Source: Oreohelix idahoensis (lineage: Eukaryota; Mollusca; Gastropoda; Stylommatophora; Oreohelicidae). From it: a stretch of DNA of 64,000 nucleotides. Location of the stretch: positions 248,001-312,000 of the forward strand of contig JAMPIV010008526.1 in assembly GCA_024509875.1 (NCBI GenBank). The letters run 5' to 3'. Shown in pieces: positions 1-10,907 of this stretch (its first letter is position 1; each line of letters begins with the position of its first letter). The position numbers and the translations under genes were made by a program. The notes beneath the pieces were generated by a model. That model had not been told where the DNA came from and made no database searches. It worked only from the letters and a program-made list of their open reading frames with translations.

Positions 1-463
1 TGTCAGCTATATTCTATGTTTCTGTAACTTTTGTCAGCTATATTCTGTTTCTGTAACTTTTGTCAGCTATATTCTATGTTTCTGCAACTTTTTTTCAGCT
101 ATTTTCTTTGATACTGTAATTGCAAAGGTTGTGGTCATACTTGTTAGTAATTTTCTGTGTTGCTGTAATGTGTGTCAGTAATTTTCTCCATTGCTGTAAC
201 TTGAAATGGCTGAGGTTATACTTGTTAGTAATTTTCTGTGTTGCTGTAACATATGTCAGTAATTTTCTATGCTGCTGTAACATATGTCAGTAATTTTCTC
301 CATCGCTGTAACTTGAAATGGCTGAGGTTATACTTGTTAGTAATTTTCTATGTTGCTGTAACATATGTCAGTAATTTTCTATGCTGCTGTAATGTATGTC
401 AGTAATTTTCTCCATTGCTGTAACTTGAAATGGTTGTGGTCGTATGTGTTAGTAACTTTCTAT
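1..463. repeat. Minisatellite T1, left segment
   Basis: Degenerate tandem units built around the words gtaattttctatgttgctg and gtcagtaattttctcc. The same array resumes at about 2047-2151 and at 7987-8935, so two retroelements have split one ancestral array. Short open frames inside it are by-products of the repeat and are not genes. Confidence 0.85.
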
Positions 464-468
464 GTTCC

Positions 469-2041
469 TGATAAACTCTGTATAGTTGTTAACTCATACT
501 GGCTACTAGTCGTTGAATCACGCTTTATTTGTTAAATACCGTGAATGTCCACCAGTTGATAAATGTAGATGTTGGGACTGGTGTAGTAAAGTGTAACGAT
601 TGTCAACTCATTAAACCCAGCACAGTTTTGGTCATACAGGTCATCTTGTCCTGGAACGTGATGAGGCTCCGACAAGAATGTGAGTGTAAACAATGAGTGT
701 GTATCTGAATGTCAGTACGCGAATGGTAGAATGATTCGATAGAGTTGACAGGTTGGTAGTACATCACTCATACTCACACTGTTCGAATTCAAGAAGTACT
801 GGAACTACGGTGGTCTTTTTATAACATTTAATGGGACGCACACTTGGACAGTACGTGTATGGTTACAGGAACAAATGTCGACATAGACAGCATAATGTTG
901 ATCACAGGAATATCATCTTAAGTTAGCATTCATGCTTGGCAAATATCATAATGGAGCATTCGTAAATAAGCATTCAGAGTTCCATCATGTAAATCATCTG
1001 GCTTTACTGACTGGGCACGTCAGACCATAACCAATATATAGGAAGGCTCCTAGACCTAACCTCGTCTAGTGAATATCCCTTCACGTAAAGTTCAATATAT
1101 ATATTTTTCCATAAAGATATAGGAATCCCAGACATGGGTTCTCACATGTAGCAGTGATCTCTTGGTTCATCGAGCGATAGTACAGGCATCCCTTTTTCTC
1201 ACTCGATAAATACAAAGTATATGAATTTCAACATGGCTGTTCTTCTCTCGTGAGTTTCACTCACTATAGGACCCGGACCAAAATTGGTCATTCGTTAAAT
1301 GTCCTCATTTCTTCATGACTTCTATCATAGAAGTAATTGAATAATATCATATAATCTAGTGCTGATACATAGGAATGTCGTCTTCCTTTGAATAAATATT
1401 CTTTTCAAAAGTACCACTGTGCATCTGTTTATCGACAACGATGGCAAAGCCCAAGTTCATAATAAATTGTGGTTTTACCTTTCTATGCGAAATATAACTT
1501 TGCCATTCCTTGGCAAAAGAGAATAAACACTGGGGTAAAGTACATACAACATGTCTAAATGACTATCACTTTTCCCCATTGACTTATAGATCACTTTTTC
1601 GGCGATAGGCCTGCTACCACAAAATTCTACATCCAGACAGGATGACAGCCATGAATCACACCCCTTTGCTAGCGATACTTCCGCTGCATAGCCTTTGACC
1701 TTTTCTAGCGACAACCAACATAGTTCGACTTGGAAATGTAAAGATATCCATATATAAGACAGACTCGTCCTACTCATACAAACACTACGTATAAATTCAG
1801 GCCATAGATATACTGAAGCAAGAACAATCTATTCCTACCCAGCCAAAGAGTAAATCGCAGTAGGCCTAGACTCGTCCGCGGAGTCCGATCGAAGATGACG
1901 GAACTACTTTCAAGGGAAGTAACTCAAAAATGACTTCTCCTTAAGCACTTAAAAAGGAAATACTTTGATTACAAAATATTTGCGAACATAATAAGTATAT
2001 AAATGTATTATATTGCAAGATAGTAAAAATTGCCCTTTACA
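469..2041 (-). mobile_element. Solo LTR related to gypsy family G1
   Basis: Starts TGATAAAC and ends CTTTACA, with a 5-bp target-site duplication GTTCC at 464-468 and 2042-2046. Scattered blocks match the G1 LTRs at 20311-21763 and 28772-30218 in the same order and orientation, for example the stretches around 720-760, 860-900 and 1780-1880. No internal coding region is present, so this is a solo LTR left by LTR-LTR recombination. Its orientation is inferred from the G1 LTRs. It sits inside minisatellite T1. Confidence 0.75.
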
Positions 2042-2046
2042 GTTCC

Positions 2047-2151
2047 ATAATTTTTGTAAGTAATTTTCTATGCTACTGTAATTATAAAGGTTGTGGTCAT
2101 ATGTGTTAGGAGGGTCTATGTTCCTGTAACTTTTACCAGTAATTTTCTATG
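2047..2151. repeat. Minisatellite T1, middle segment
   Basis: Short continuation of the T1 array (gtaattttctatgctactg type units) between the solo LTR and the LIN28-Gag element. Confidence 0.75.
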
Positions 2152-2155
2152 GTAC

Positions 2156-2625
2156 TGTGGTAGGGTGGGCGAGATGATGATGATGATTATATTGTGATGT
2201 GTGATCACTCTCTTGTCACACTCGCACCGACCCGAACAACAATAAAACTCTTGATTCTAGAGGCAGGGGCTATATTTATTTTTACAACCCATTCAGTGAC
2301 AAAGCAAACATTAAACAAATAAACCAGCGAACATAACAAAACGAAACAAAACTAAACAAAACACCCAACAGTGCCCGATGCTAATCTGAAGAAGCAAACA
2401 AAGCACAGAATAGTTAAAATCATAATATAATACTGAATGAGAAACACCACGCTCTCACCTGTCAAACTGTCCTACGCCGCCACCTGACACACTCAACTAT
2501 CACACACACACTCATGTGTGTCGTCCAATGCGACTAGTATAGTGTTGTGCATGAGGCTGGCAACCTCACCATGTAACACAGGTTGCTACGGAAACCACTA
2601 CTGCAAGAGCACACACACTCAGCTA

Positions 2626-2656
<31 letters not shown>

Positions 2657-4291
2657 TGCATGTCGTCCAATGAGACTAGTAAAGTGTTGTGCGTGGGGCT
2701 GGCAATCTGACCATGTAACACAGATTGCTACCGAAACACTACTGCCCTAGGATATGAATACTTAATATGGAGGCAAACCACACTGTTGGCCCCATGCTCC
2801 CTCAGGAGCGGAGAAGAGAAATATATACCTTGAAGTGAGCCCACGTGCTTTCACAACCATTCCTCACATAACCATAATTAAATAATCATAAAATGGACAT
2901 AAAATAATATTCAACTATATGTACAACAAATACTCTCAATAACGAGAATAAACCACCACCTCACAACTGGTCTATCTCAATATTCGTTACTGCATTCGGA
3001 AGCATGTCGTATGTGACGACTGGTGCGCCTGGCAACAAGCGTGTCGTATATGACCACTGATGAGACTGGGAATCTCATCACATGAAACACATCGTTACCG
3101 AAACAAATCACTGCCATAGCATATAAATGCTTCATGCAGGCTTCTGTTGGATTCAGCCGCACTGGTGTCGCCCTGCTCCGCAAGGAGCAAACAGCAACAT
3201 TTATGTCTCAAATGCGCTTTACGCCCAAGGAGTGGCCTCGCGCTCTCCATAAATCTAAATGACTATTCTCACCTCACAGTAACCCATTAAATATATACAG
3301 TAGAATTATGATAAGTAGGCTGTCGTGAAATACACTCAATTACTTTTACATTAAAGAAACAAAATAATTACTCTTGACTTTAACAACTAGAACTAGTCAT
3401 CATATAAAGGAAATTTAACACGACAACTCTTTCTTTCCTTTACTGGGGAAAATTATCTTAATCTGCTTCCCACCCACGTGTCAATTCACACAATATAAAA
3501 CTGGCGTCTTCTTTATACAATCACACATGGTGACGCGCCGCCTTTCATGACCACGTGGTTGCCATCCTGATAACAGTCAATATCATCTAAATTAAAGTAA
3601 AAAATCGCTTCTCTGTCCAGTTTCATGTATGAAATAGCTCCGACTGACATAATTGCTCTTAAACTCTCACATCTGTGATTTGGGCTTTGCGTGCCTAATA
3701 AAACCTATCAAACATTATTTTCACTCATCTATCATTTCAAGACTAAATTATAATGTCCTAAAAAGACATTTCCTTTGGAAACACATCTATCTATATCACT
3801 CAACATTAAAATAGCCACATCGATATTATTTCCGAATTATATAAAACTAATTCTAATTTAAATTAACTCACGTGTCATGTCTTTGTGTTCTTCTGTGTGG
3901 GTACACAGGGCGCCTCGTTTCGTTCTATATCGTCAGGGCTGATACTTAAAAAGGGCCGCTGGTAGTTCGCTATCTCTTTTTATAGGCACTAGGCTAATCA
4001 CTCACTTTACTGCGCGCTAGGCGTATTAATCTTGGCTACTTAAATATCACACGCGATTATCGCTTTAGGAATAGCGAAAACACAAATAAAACCTACAGCT
4101 ATTTAATATAACACACGAATATCAAATATGACTCACAACTATACACCACAATTAATTCTCAGGCTTTATTATGGCCTCATTACATATCTTCTACTTCAGA
4201 TTTTTCACAACCCAGAATGCTTCGCGCACATCGAAAATAATCTGCCTAGAAACAGGTAGGGGGCGGGCGTCTCCTTTTCGGCCCCATCACA
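2156..4291 (-). repeat. L28 element 3' LTR (element orientation)
   Basis: 2136 bp, near-identical to 5999-7982. It carries two tandem units of about 135 bp with (CA)n tracts (about 2487-2750), whereas the other LTR has one. It also lacks about 34 bp (near position 3640) that the other LTR keeps at about 7303-7336. Inside are SINE-like S3 sequences (about 2990-3190). The short minus-strand frames repeated in both LTRs have no recognisable domain. Confidence 0.88.
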
Positions 4292-4303
4292 TATCTCCCT
4301 CCT
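4292..4303 (-). other. Polypurine tract of L28
   Basis: On the minus strand AGGAGGGAGATA directly precedes the TGTGATGGGG start of the 3' LTR. That is where plus-strand synthesis of LTR elements is primed. Confidence 0.75.
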
Positions 4304-4330
4304 GATTTTGTTGTCGTCCCGACAACATCA

Positions 4331-5902
4331 CTACCTCAGGCACTTCTGTCGAAATCTCTTAGATCGTTGGTGCTGCGTTTGATTATTTCTCAGCGGCGAT
4401 GTTTTGGGCTCAGATTCTGTATTCAGTACAACTCGGCTGGGGACCCTCTTGGTCGTTATGTCCCCAGTTGTACGTTGTCGGGCTGGCAGTTGCTGTGGTC
4501 TTGAAGACTCGCTCACCGGTGCCGCGTCGCTGTCTGCCCGTGACATCTGCCTGTCAGTGCTTGCAGCTGTCGAGTTTGAAGAGAGATCGCTCTTGACGTG
4601 CTTTCCACTCATCTTGTGTGGACGGTGGCTTACATTCCCCACAGTCTGCTTTTCATGAGTCTCCTCGTCTGGATACCGATGTGCACTCCCACCTATCTGC
4701 TTAGGATGGGTTTCCTCCCCTAGACGATGGCCAATTCTCTCGGCGCCCTTAGTGTGACCGTTGTCGTGGCCATCTCTTGGCTTGCGCCCTAAAGGCAACC
4801 TGGTTGTGACAGTCCGTCTAGGAAAAGAGCTCCTTGAGGGACAGGCGGCTATCAAATGTTCTGGGGATTTGCATCCAAAACATCTCTTCGGAAGCGGGCC
4901 TTGAGGGCACTTGGCTGCCATGTGGTCTGACAGGTCTCCACAATTGTAGCATCTTATCTTTCTGGGCTTCCTCTGTGCCCTGGGTCGCTTTCTGCTGCCC
5001 TTACACTCTTGACCGCCAATGCCGCATACAATGACTGCTTCCATGCCCTGGACCGATGGTTTGCTGTCAAATTCGACTCGTTCATTCTTCGCCAGACTCC
5101 GGAATCCCTTTCTGTAGATCTTGGTCTGATGTACGAATACATCAATACCTCCATCATCTGGCGTGATGAACCCCCATCCCCTGTGGACACTATACCACTT
5201 GCACATCCCTTTTCGCCTTGTCGGTGCCACTGTGTTTATTGGTGCTGTCAGCTCACAGCTTTCCTTGACGACAGCCTGACTCTTACATACAAGAAGGGCT
5301 AGTTGCGGTTCCTGCGGACACACCTCCTCGTCTTGCGTTGGCTGTTCCCGCGGACACACCTCCTCGTCTTGCATTGGCTGTTCCCGCGGACACACTCCCT
5401 CGTCTTGCGTTGGCTGTCCCCGCGGCTGGCATGGTGCTCTCTTTCTCTGCACCTCCTCTTGTGCTGGCGAACTGGCCTCTGACATCTGTGCTATCTGGGA
5501 CTTTAGGAAGGATAATTCTGCTCTGAGTGCCTCCTTCTCCTTCTCAACTTCTGCACTTGCTATCTGGACCAGTGTCTCAGGCTTTTTACTTTCACCATAA
5601 ACAGCATATTCCCAAGGGAAACTCCTGGTCATTTCACTGACTGGTGGTTGCTTGCAGTAGGCTTTTTTGACAATTTCCAGTAACTTCTCAGGGCTGGCCT
5701 TGGCTCCACCATGTATCCGTAATTCTCTAGATACCCATGGTGTAACGTTGTTCCATATCATGTCTAACTTGTCTTCTGCACAAAAAGGCGCCACCTTCCA
5801 CGCGGCTTCCACAAACTCTTGCCAAGTGGGACCCTCCTCCCCACTAAACAACCTTATCTCTGGCTCCTTCACGTACAATATCTTCACAGGCGCATTAGCC
5901 AT
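4331..5902 (-). CDS. Gag-like protein with LIN28-like cold-shock domain and two CCHC zinc knuckles
   Basis: 523 residues from the ATG at 5902. The open frame continues upstream into the LTR but has no other convincing start. Residues 1-110 resemble a Gag capsid N-terminal region (IRLFSGE, WQEFVEAAW). Residues about 118-140 form a short acidic/basic helix likely to coil. Residues about 160-197 hold three 12-residue repeats (QPTQDEEVCPRE type). Residues 229-296 are a cold-shock domain with KWYSVHRGWGFI (RNP1), DVFVHQ (RNP2), GFRSL and VEF. Residues 318-332 and 341-354 are CCHC knuckles separated by eight residues (the PLPKRC spacer). The tail is basic and Ser/Thr-rich. CSD followed by two closely spaced knuckles is the diagnostic layout of LIN28, the RNA-binding protein that recognises pre-let-7. 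Knuckle 1 has one extra residue between its second Cys and its His. By position the protein is the element's Gag and should bind RNA. Binding to let-7 or other host RNA is inference. Confidence 0.85.
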   Translation of the reverse strand: MANAPVKILYVKEPEIRLFSGEEGPTWQEFVEAAWKVAPFCAEDKLDMIWNNVTPWVSRELRIHGGAKASPEKLLEIVKKAYCKQPPVSEMTRSFPWEYAVYGESKKPETLVQIASAEVEKEKEALRAELSFLKSQIAQMSEASSPAQEEVQRKRAPCQPRGQPTQDEGVCPREQPMQDEEVCPREQPTQDEEVCPQEPQLALLVCKSQAVVKESCELTAPINTVAPTRRKGMCKWYSVHRGWGFITPDDGGIDVFVHQTKIYRKGFRSLAKNERVEFDSKPSVQGMEAVIVCGIGGQECKGSRKRPRAQRKPRKIRCYNCGDLSDHMAAKCPQGPLPKRCFGCKSPEHLIAACPSRSSFPRRTVTTRLPLGRKPRDGHDNGHTKGAERIGHRLGEETHPKQIGGSAHRYPDEETHEKQTVGNVSHRPHKMSGKHVKSDLSSNSTAASTDRQMSRADSDAAPVSESSRPQQLPARQRTTGDITTKRVPSRVVLNTESEPKTSPLRNNQTQHQRSKRFRQKCLR

Positions 5903-5978
5903 CTTGCTGCAGGAATGCACTGCTGGGTGTTTACAATATTTGTTCGTTTGCTGTTTGCTCGTTGTCACTGTCTGCCTT

Positions 5979-5996
5979 ATCCTGCCGACAACGCCA
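5979..5996 (-). other. L28 primer-binding site, tRNA-Ser type
   Basis: On the minus strand, two bases after the 5' LTR end, is TGGCGTTGTCGGCAGGAT. It is complementary, with about one mismatch, to the 3' end of animal tRNA-Ser (AGA/TGA type, ending CCTGCCGACTACG plus CCA, from general knowledge). Its position and its TGG start support it as the minus-strand primer site. The exact tRNA isoacceptor would need the host tRNA set. Confidence 0.7.
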
Positions 5997-5998
5997 AT

Positions 5999-7982
5999 TG
6001 TGGTAGGGTGGGAGAGATGATGATGATGATTATATTGTGATGTGTGATCACTCTCTTGCCACACTCGCACCGACCCGAACAACAATAAAACTCTTGATTC
6101 TAGAGGCAGGGGCTATATTTATTTTTACAACCCATTCAGTGACAAAGCAAACATTAAACAAATAAACCAGCAAACATAAAACGAAACAAAACTAAACAAA
6201 ACACCCAACAGTGCCCGATGCTAATCTGAAGAAGCAAACAAAGCACAGAATAGTTAAAATCATAATATAATACTGAATGAGAAACACCACGCTCTCACCT
6301 GTCAAACTGTCCTACGCCGCCACCTGACACACTCAACTATCACACACACACACTCATGTGTGTCGTCCAATGCGACTAGTATGGTGTTGTGCATGAGGCT
6401 GGCAACCTCACCATGTAACACAGGTTGCTACGGAAACCACACTGTTGGCCCCATGCTCCCTCAGGAGCGGAGAAGAGAAATATATACCTTGAAGTGAGCC
6501 CACGTGCTCTCACAACCATTCCTCACATAACCATAATTAAATAATCATAAAATGGACATAAAATAATATTCAACTATATGTACAACAAATACTCTCAATA
6601 ACGAGAATAAACCACCACCTCACAACTGGTCTATCTCAATATTCGTTACTGCATTCGGAAGCATGTCGTATGTGACGACTGGTGCGCCTGGCAACAAGCG
6701 TGTCGTATATGACCACTGATGAGACTGGGAATCTCATCACATGAAACACATCGTTACCGAAACAAATCACTGCCATAGCATATAAATGCTTCATGCAGGC
6801 TTCTGTTGGATTCAGCTGCACTGGTGTCGCCCTGCTCCGCAAGGAGCAAACAGCAACATTTATGTCTCAAATGCGCTTTACGCCCAAGGAGTGGCCTCGC
6901 GCTCTCCATAAATCTAAATGACTATTCTCACCTCACAGTAACCCATTAAATATATACAGTAGAATTATGATAAGTAGGCTATCGTGAAATACACTCAATT
7001 ACTTTTACATTAAAGAAACAAAATAATTACTCTTGACTTTAACAACTAGAACTAGTCATCATATAAAGGAAATTTAACACGACAACTCTTTCTTTCCTTT
7101 ACTGGGGAAAATTATCTTAATCTGCTTCCCACCCACGTGTCAATTCACACAATATAAAACTGGCGTCTTCTTTATACAATCACACATGGTGACGCGCCGC
7201 CTTTCATGACCACGTGGTTGCCATCCTGATAACAGTCAATATCATCTAAATTAAAGTAAAAAATCGCTTCTCTGTCCAGTTTCATGTATGAAATAGCTCC
7301 CTACTAAATTTGCCTTTCTTGCCCGGTCTGATGACTGACATAATTGCTCTTAAACTCTCACATCTGTGATTTGGGTTTTGCGTGCCTAATAAAACCTATC
7401 AAACATTATTTTCACTCATCTATCATTTCAAGACTAAATTATAATGTCCTAAAAAGACATTTCCTTTGGAAACACATCTATCTATATCACTCAACATTAA
7501 AATAGCCACATCGATATTATTTCCGAATTATATAAAACTAATTCTAATTTAAATTAACTCACGTGTCATGTCTTTGTGTTCTTCTGTGTGGGTACACAGG
7601 GCGCCTCGTTTCGTTCTATATCGTCAGGGCTGATACTTAAAAAGGGCCGCTGGTAGTTCGCTATCTCTTTTTATAGGCACTAGGCTAATCACTCACTTTA
7701 CTGCGCGCTAGGCGTATTAATCTTGGCTACTTAAATATCACACGCGATTATCGCTTTAGGAATAGCGAAAACACAAATAAAACCTACAGCTATTTAATAT
7801 AACACACGAATATCAAATATGACTCACAACTATACACCACAATTAATTCTCAGGCTTTATTATGGCCTCATTACATATCTTCTACTTCAGATTTTTCACA
7901 ACCCAGAATGCTTCGCGCACATCGAAAATAATCTGCCTAGAAACAGGTAGGGGGCGGGCGTCTCCTTTTCGGCCCCATCACA
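5999..7982 (-). repeat. L28 element 5' LTR (element orientation)
   Basis: 1984 bp. It matches 2156-4291 almost base for base apart from one missing copy of the ~135-bp CA-rich unit and an extra ~34 bp at about 7303-7336. The high identity implies a recent insertion. On the minus strand transcription would start in this LTR and run into the Gag-like frame. Confidence 0.88.
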
Positions 7983-7986
7983 GTAC

Positions 7987-8935
7987 TATAACTGCTACAG
8001 CTGTGGTTATGTTTGTTAAAAAATGTTCTATGGAATTGTAACTACAAAGGTTGAAATCAAATTTGTTAACAATGTTTTACATTGCTGTCACTGCAAAAAA
8101 TTGGTTATATGTGTTAGTGATGTTCTGTGATGCTGTAACTGCAGAGTTATGACAATAATTGTTAGTAATGTTCTATGTTGCTGTAATTGTAAAGTTTTGT
8201 TCATATTTGTTAGTAATGTTCTGTGTTTGTGATCAAAGTTGTTAGCAATGTTCTGTGTTGCTCTACCTGCACAGTTTTGGCTATATTTGTTAGTAATGTT
8301 CTATGTTTGTGATCAAAGTTGTTAGCAATGTTCAATGTTGCTGTAACTGCACACACAGTTTTGACTATATTTGTTAGTAATGTTCTATGTTTGTGATCAA
8401 AGTTGTTAGCAATATTCTATGTTGCTCTAACTGCACAGTTTTGGCTATAGTTGTTAGTAATGTTCTATGTTTGTGATCAAAGTTGTTAGCAATGTTCTAT
8501 GTTGCTGTAACTGCACACACAGTTTTGACTATATTTGTTAGTAATGTTCTATGTGATCAAAGTTGTTAGCAATGTTCTATGTTGCTGTAACTGCACAGTT
8601 TTGGCTATATTTGTTAGTAATGTTCTATGTGATCAAAGTTGTTAGCAATGTTCTATGTTGCTGTAACTGCACAGTTTTGGCTATATTTGTTAGTAATGTT
8701 CTATGTGATCAAAGTTGTTAGCAATGTTCTATGTTGCTGTAACTGCACAGTTTTGGCTATATTTGTTAGTAATGTTCTATGTTGCTGTTGTAATCAAAGC
8801 TGTTGGTAATGTTTTGTGTTTGCTGTAACTGCAAATGTTGTGATCAAAGTTGTTAGTAATATTTTATGTTGCTGTAACTAGAGGTTGTAGTTATAGTTGT
8901 TGGTAATGTTGGATGTTTTTGTAAATCTGATGACT
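7987..8935. repeat. Minisatellite T1, right segment
   Basis: Higher-order tandem repeat. The best-preserved unit is about 76 bp, running from gttagtaatgttctatgtga through tgatcaaagttgttagcaat to gcacagttttggctatattt, repeated from about 8220 to 8770. The flanking units are more diverged. Confidence 0.9.
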
Positions 8936-9087
8936 GAGGACAATTTAGTCCATTACAGCTGTTGGTTATGGTTGTAGCAATTTGTTTTACACGATAATGA
9001 TGGCAACCCCATGCAAAACCTCAGATTAGTCGCTTGAATCATCATATTCTGTATACATATACCATAACTTCATCGATTTCACATAAG

Positions 9088-10188
9088 CCTTCAATCGAGT
9101 CTGGCATGAAGGCTTATGGCAAATAATGAGAAAATTCAATTTTGATACCAACATCATAGATATCATTGTAGCACTTTACACAGACACAAGGAGTTCTGTT
9201 TTTGGAAGCAATGACATTGGAGAATTTTTCAAAACAACTGTAGGAGTTCGGCAGGGATGTATCATGTCCCCCGTGCTCTTTAATATATATCTAGAACATA
9301 TTATGCAGGAGACTCTCTACGATTATAAAACAACCATATCGATTGAAGGCAGACCTCTTTGCAATCTACGTTTTGCTGATGATATCGATCTGATAGCTGG
9401 AACAGAATCAGAACTTCAAGACCTTACCTCTAGACTGGAGAAAGTAACAAGAACGTATGGGATGGAAATTAATATAGAAAAAAAGCTAGATATTGGTGAA
9501 TAGCCACAAGAAACATGTTCCGACCAACATTAGGTTAAATGGGCAAACGTTAGAAGAAGTTAACACCTTTAAATATCTGGGGTCCACTATATGTAGTGAT
9601 GGAAGATCAAGTAAAGAAATCAAGACAAGACTTGAGATGGCCTCAGCTGCCATGACAAGGCTGAATGTGATCTGGAAAAGTAACATCAGTTTTCCTGTGA
9701 AGATCAAATTATACAAATCACTTGTATTATCTATTCTGTTGTATGGGTGTGAGGGCTGGACACTCACTGCAGATACGGAGCGAAGGATTCAGGCTTTCGA
9801 GCATAAATGTTATAGAAGAATTTTGCGCATTTGCTATAAAGAGCACAAAACAAATGTCTGTTAGAGAGAAAATAAACACTTATGCAGGCCACCATGAACC
9901 ACTTTTGTCAGTAGTGAAACATCGAAAGCTTGCCTGGTTTGGGCATGTAACTCGTCATGACTCCATTTCGAAAACGATCCTCCAGAGAACAGTCGAAGGT
10001 AAACGGAGAAGAGGAATGCAAAGAAAATCCTGGGCTGGTAACATCAAAGAATTGGCAGGGCACAGTTTTTCCACACTTGTACGCATTGCTGAGGATAGAG
10101 ATCATTGGAGGACCCTGTCTGCTGATGCTTCCACCATGGCACCCCTACGACCCATGACGGGTTACGGGTTGAGATGATGATGATGATA
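9088..10188 (+). pseudogene. LINE family D, 5'-truncated reverse transcriptase remnant
   Basis: Three frames joined by two frameshifts (near 9483 and 9862) read as the second half of a non-LTR reverse transcriptase. Visible are the AFNRVW palm motif, GVRQGCIMSPVLFNIYL, the catalytic FADD box (RFADDIDL), the YLGSTI and LYGCEGW motifs, the WFGHV motif and the Arg-rich EGKRRRGMQRKSW tail. It ends in a (gat)n tail at about 10172-10186, typical of RTE-type LINEs. The endonuclease and the first half of RT are missing. It is dead because of the frameshifts and truncation. Confidence 0.85.
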
Positions 10189-10194
10189 GTCTTC

Positions 10195-10592
10195 ATTATT
10201 GTATAGTGTAGAAACACGGACAATTAACAAGCAGTTGGAAGAAAGAATTGAGACATTAGAGATGTGGATACATAGAAGGAAGGGACGATGGAAAGAGAAG
10301 AAAACAGAGAGGTTCTAGAAAACCCCGGAATGAAAAGAGAATGAATGAAGGAAATCAAAATTAGATAGCTAAAATATTTTGGTCATGTAAAAAGACATAA
10401 CACCGTACTGGACCATAGCAGAAGGAAGAGTTGAAGGCAAACGTGCAAGAGGAAGACGGAGCTATAAGTTGGAAGATAAGAGATAGACAGAAAAAAAAAA
10501 TTCTATCAGAGTGTACCATCAAGGCAAGAGACAGAAGACGTTGAACACCCAATACAGCTTCGATGTGGAGAAGTTAGCGGATGATGATGATA
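10195..10592 (+). pseudogene. LINE family E, degenerate 3' fragment
   Basis: Conceptual translation across several frame breaks gives the pieces KQLEERIETLEMWIHRR, YFGHVKRHN and VEGKRARGR. These match the intact-frame copy of the same family at 17926-19130 (-). It ends in gatgatgatgat. No RT catalytic part is present. Confidence 0.75.
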
Positions 10593-10907
10593 TGCCTGAA
10601 GAAGCAATAAATATTCGCCTCTTCGGAGATCCCCGGGAAAAGAAGATAAATAAACGAATATTTTTTTTTTTTTAAATCAAGCACTCTTGAGATATAAAGA
10701 AGAAGATTCTTGAAAGATTACAAGATGCCATAGACAGAACACGCAGGTTTTTGACATACAGTTACTGTAACATACCAGATCTGCACTGCCCATAATAAAT
10801 CAACAAGAACTTTGAAATGAATTGAGTACGTTCAGTTTGTGAACTTTGAAATGGTCTTCGAGAGTTTAGAAAGCGAATCACATTGGAAGCTGATGAGAGT
10901 TTTACAT

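Larger units (their letters stand above)
2156..7982 (-). mobile_element. Complete non-autonomous LTR retrotransposon with LIN28-like Gag (element L28)
   Basis: The element is bounded by a 4-bp TSD GTAC (2152-2155 and 7983-7986) and two long, nearly identical LTRs. In its own (minus) orientation the LTR starts TGTGATGGGG and ends CCCTACCACA. Downstream of the 5' LTR, after two bases, is a primer-binding site (5979-5996). A purine tract lies directly before the 3' LTR (4292-4303). The 1.7-kb interior holds a single long frame (4331-5902, -). No protease, reverse transcriptase, RNase H, integrase or envelope is visible, so it can only move with enzymes supplied in trans. A diverged solo LTR of the same group lies at 39139-42669 and also has a 4-bp TSD. 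Confidence 0.9.

Noticed and set aside
2977..3183. 68-residue minus frame in the L28 LTR as a gene
   Set aside because: It lies in an S3-like repeat, is duplicated in the other LTR (6636-6842) and has no domain.
4841..5218. A host LIN28 gene with a chance nearby LTR
   Set aside because: The frame is continuous with a capsid-like N-terminus, has no introns, and lies between the primer site and purine tract of an element with TSDs.
8200..8780. CRISPR-like array
   Set aside because: Units are contiguous tandem repeats without unique spacers and the DNA is eukaryotic.
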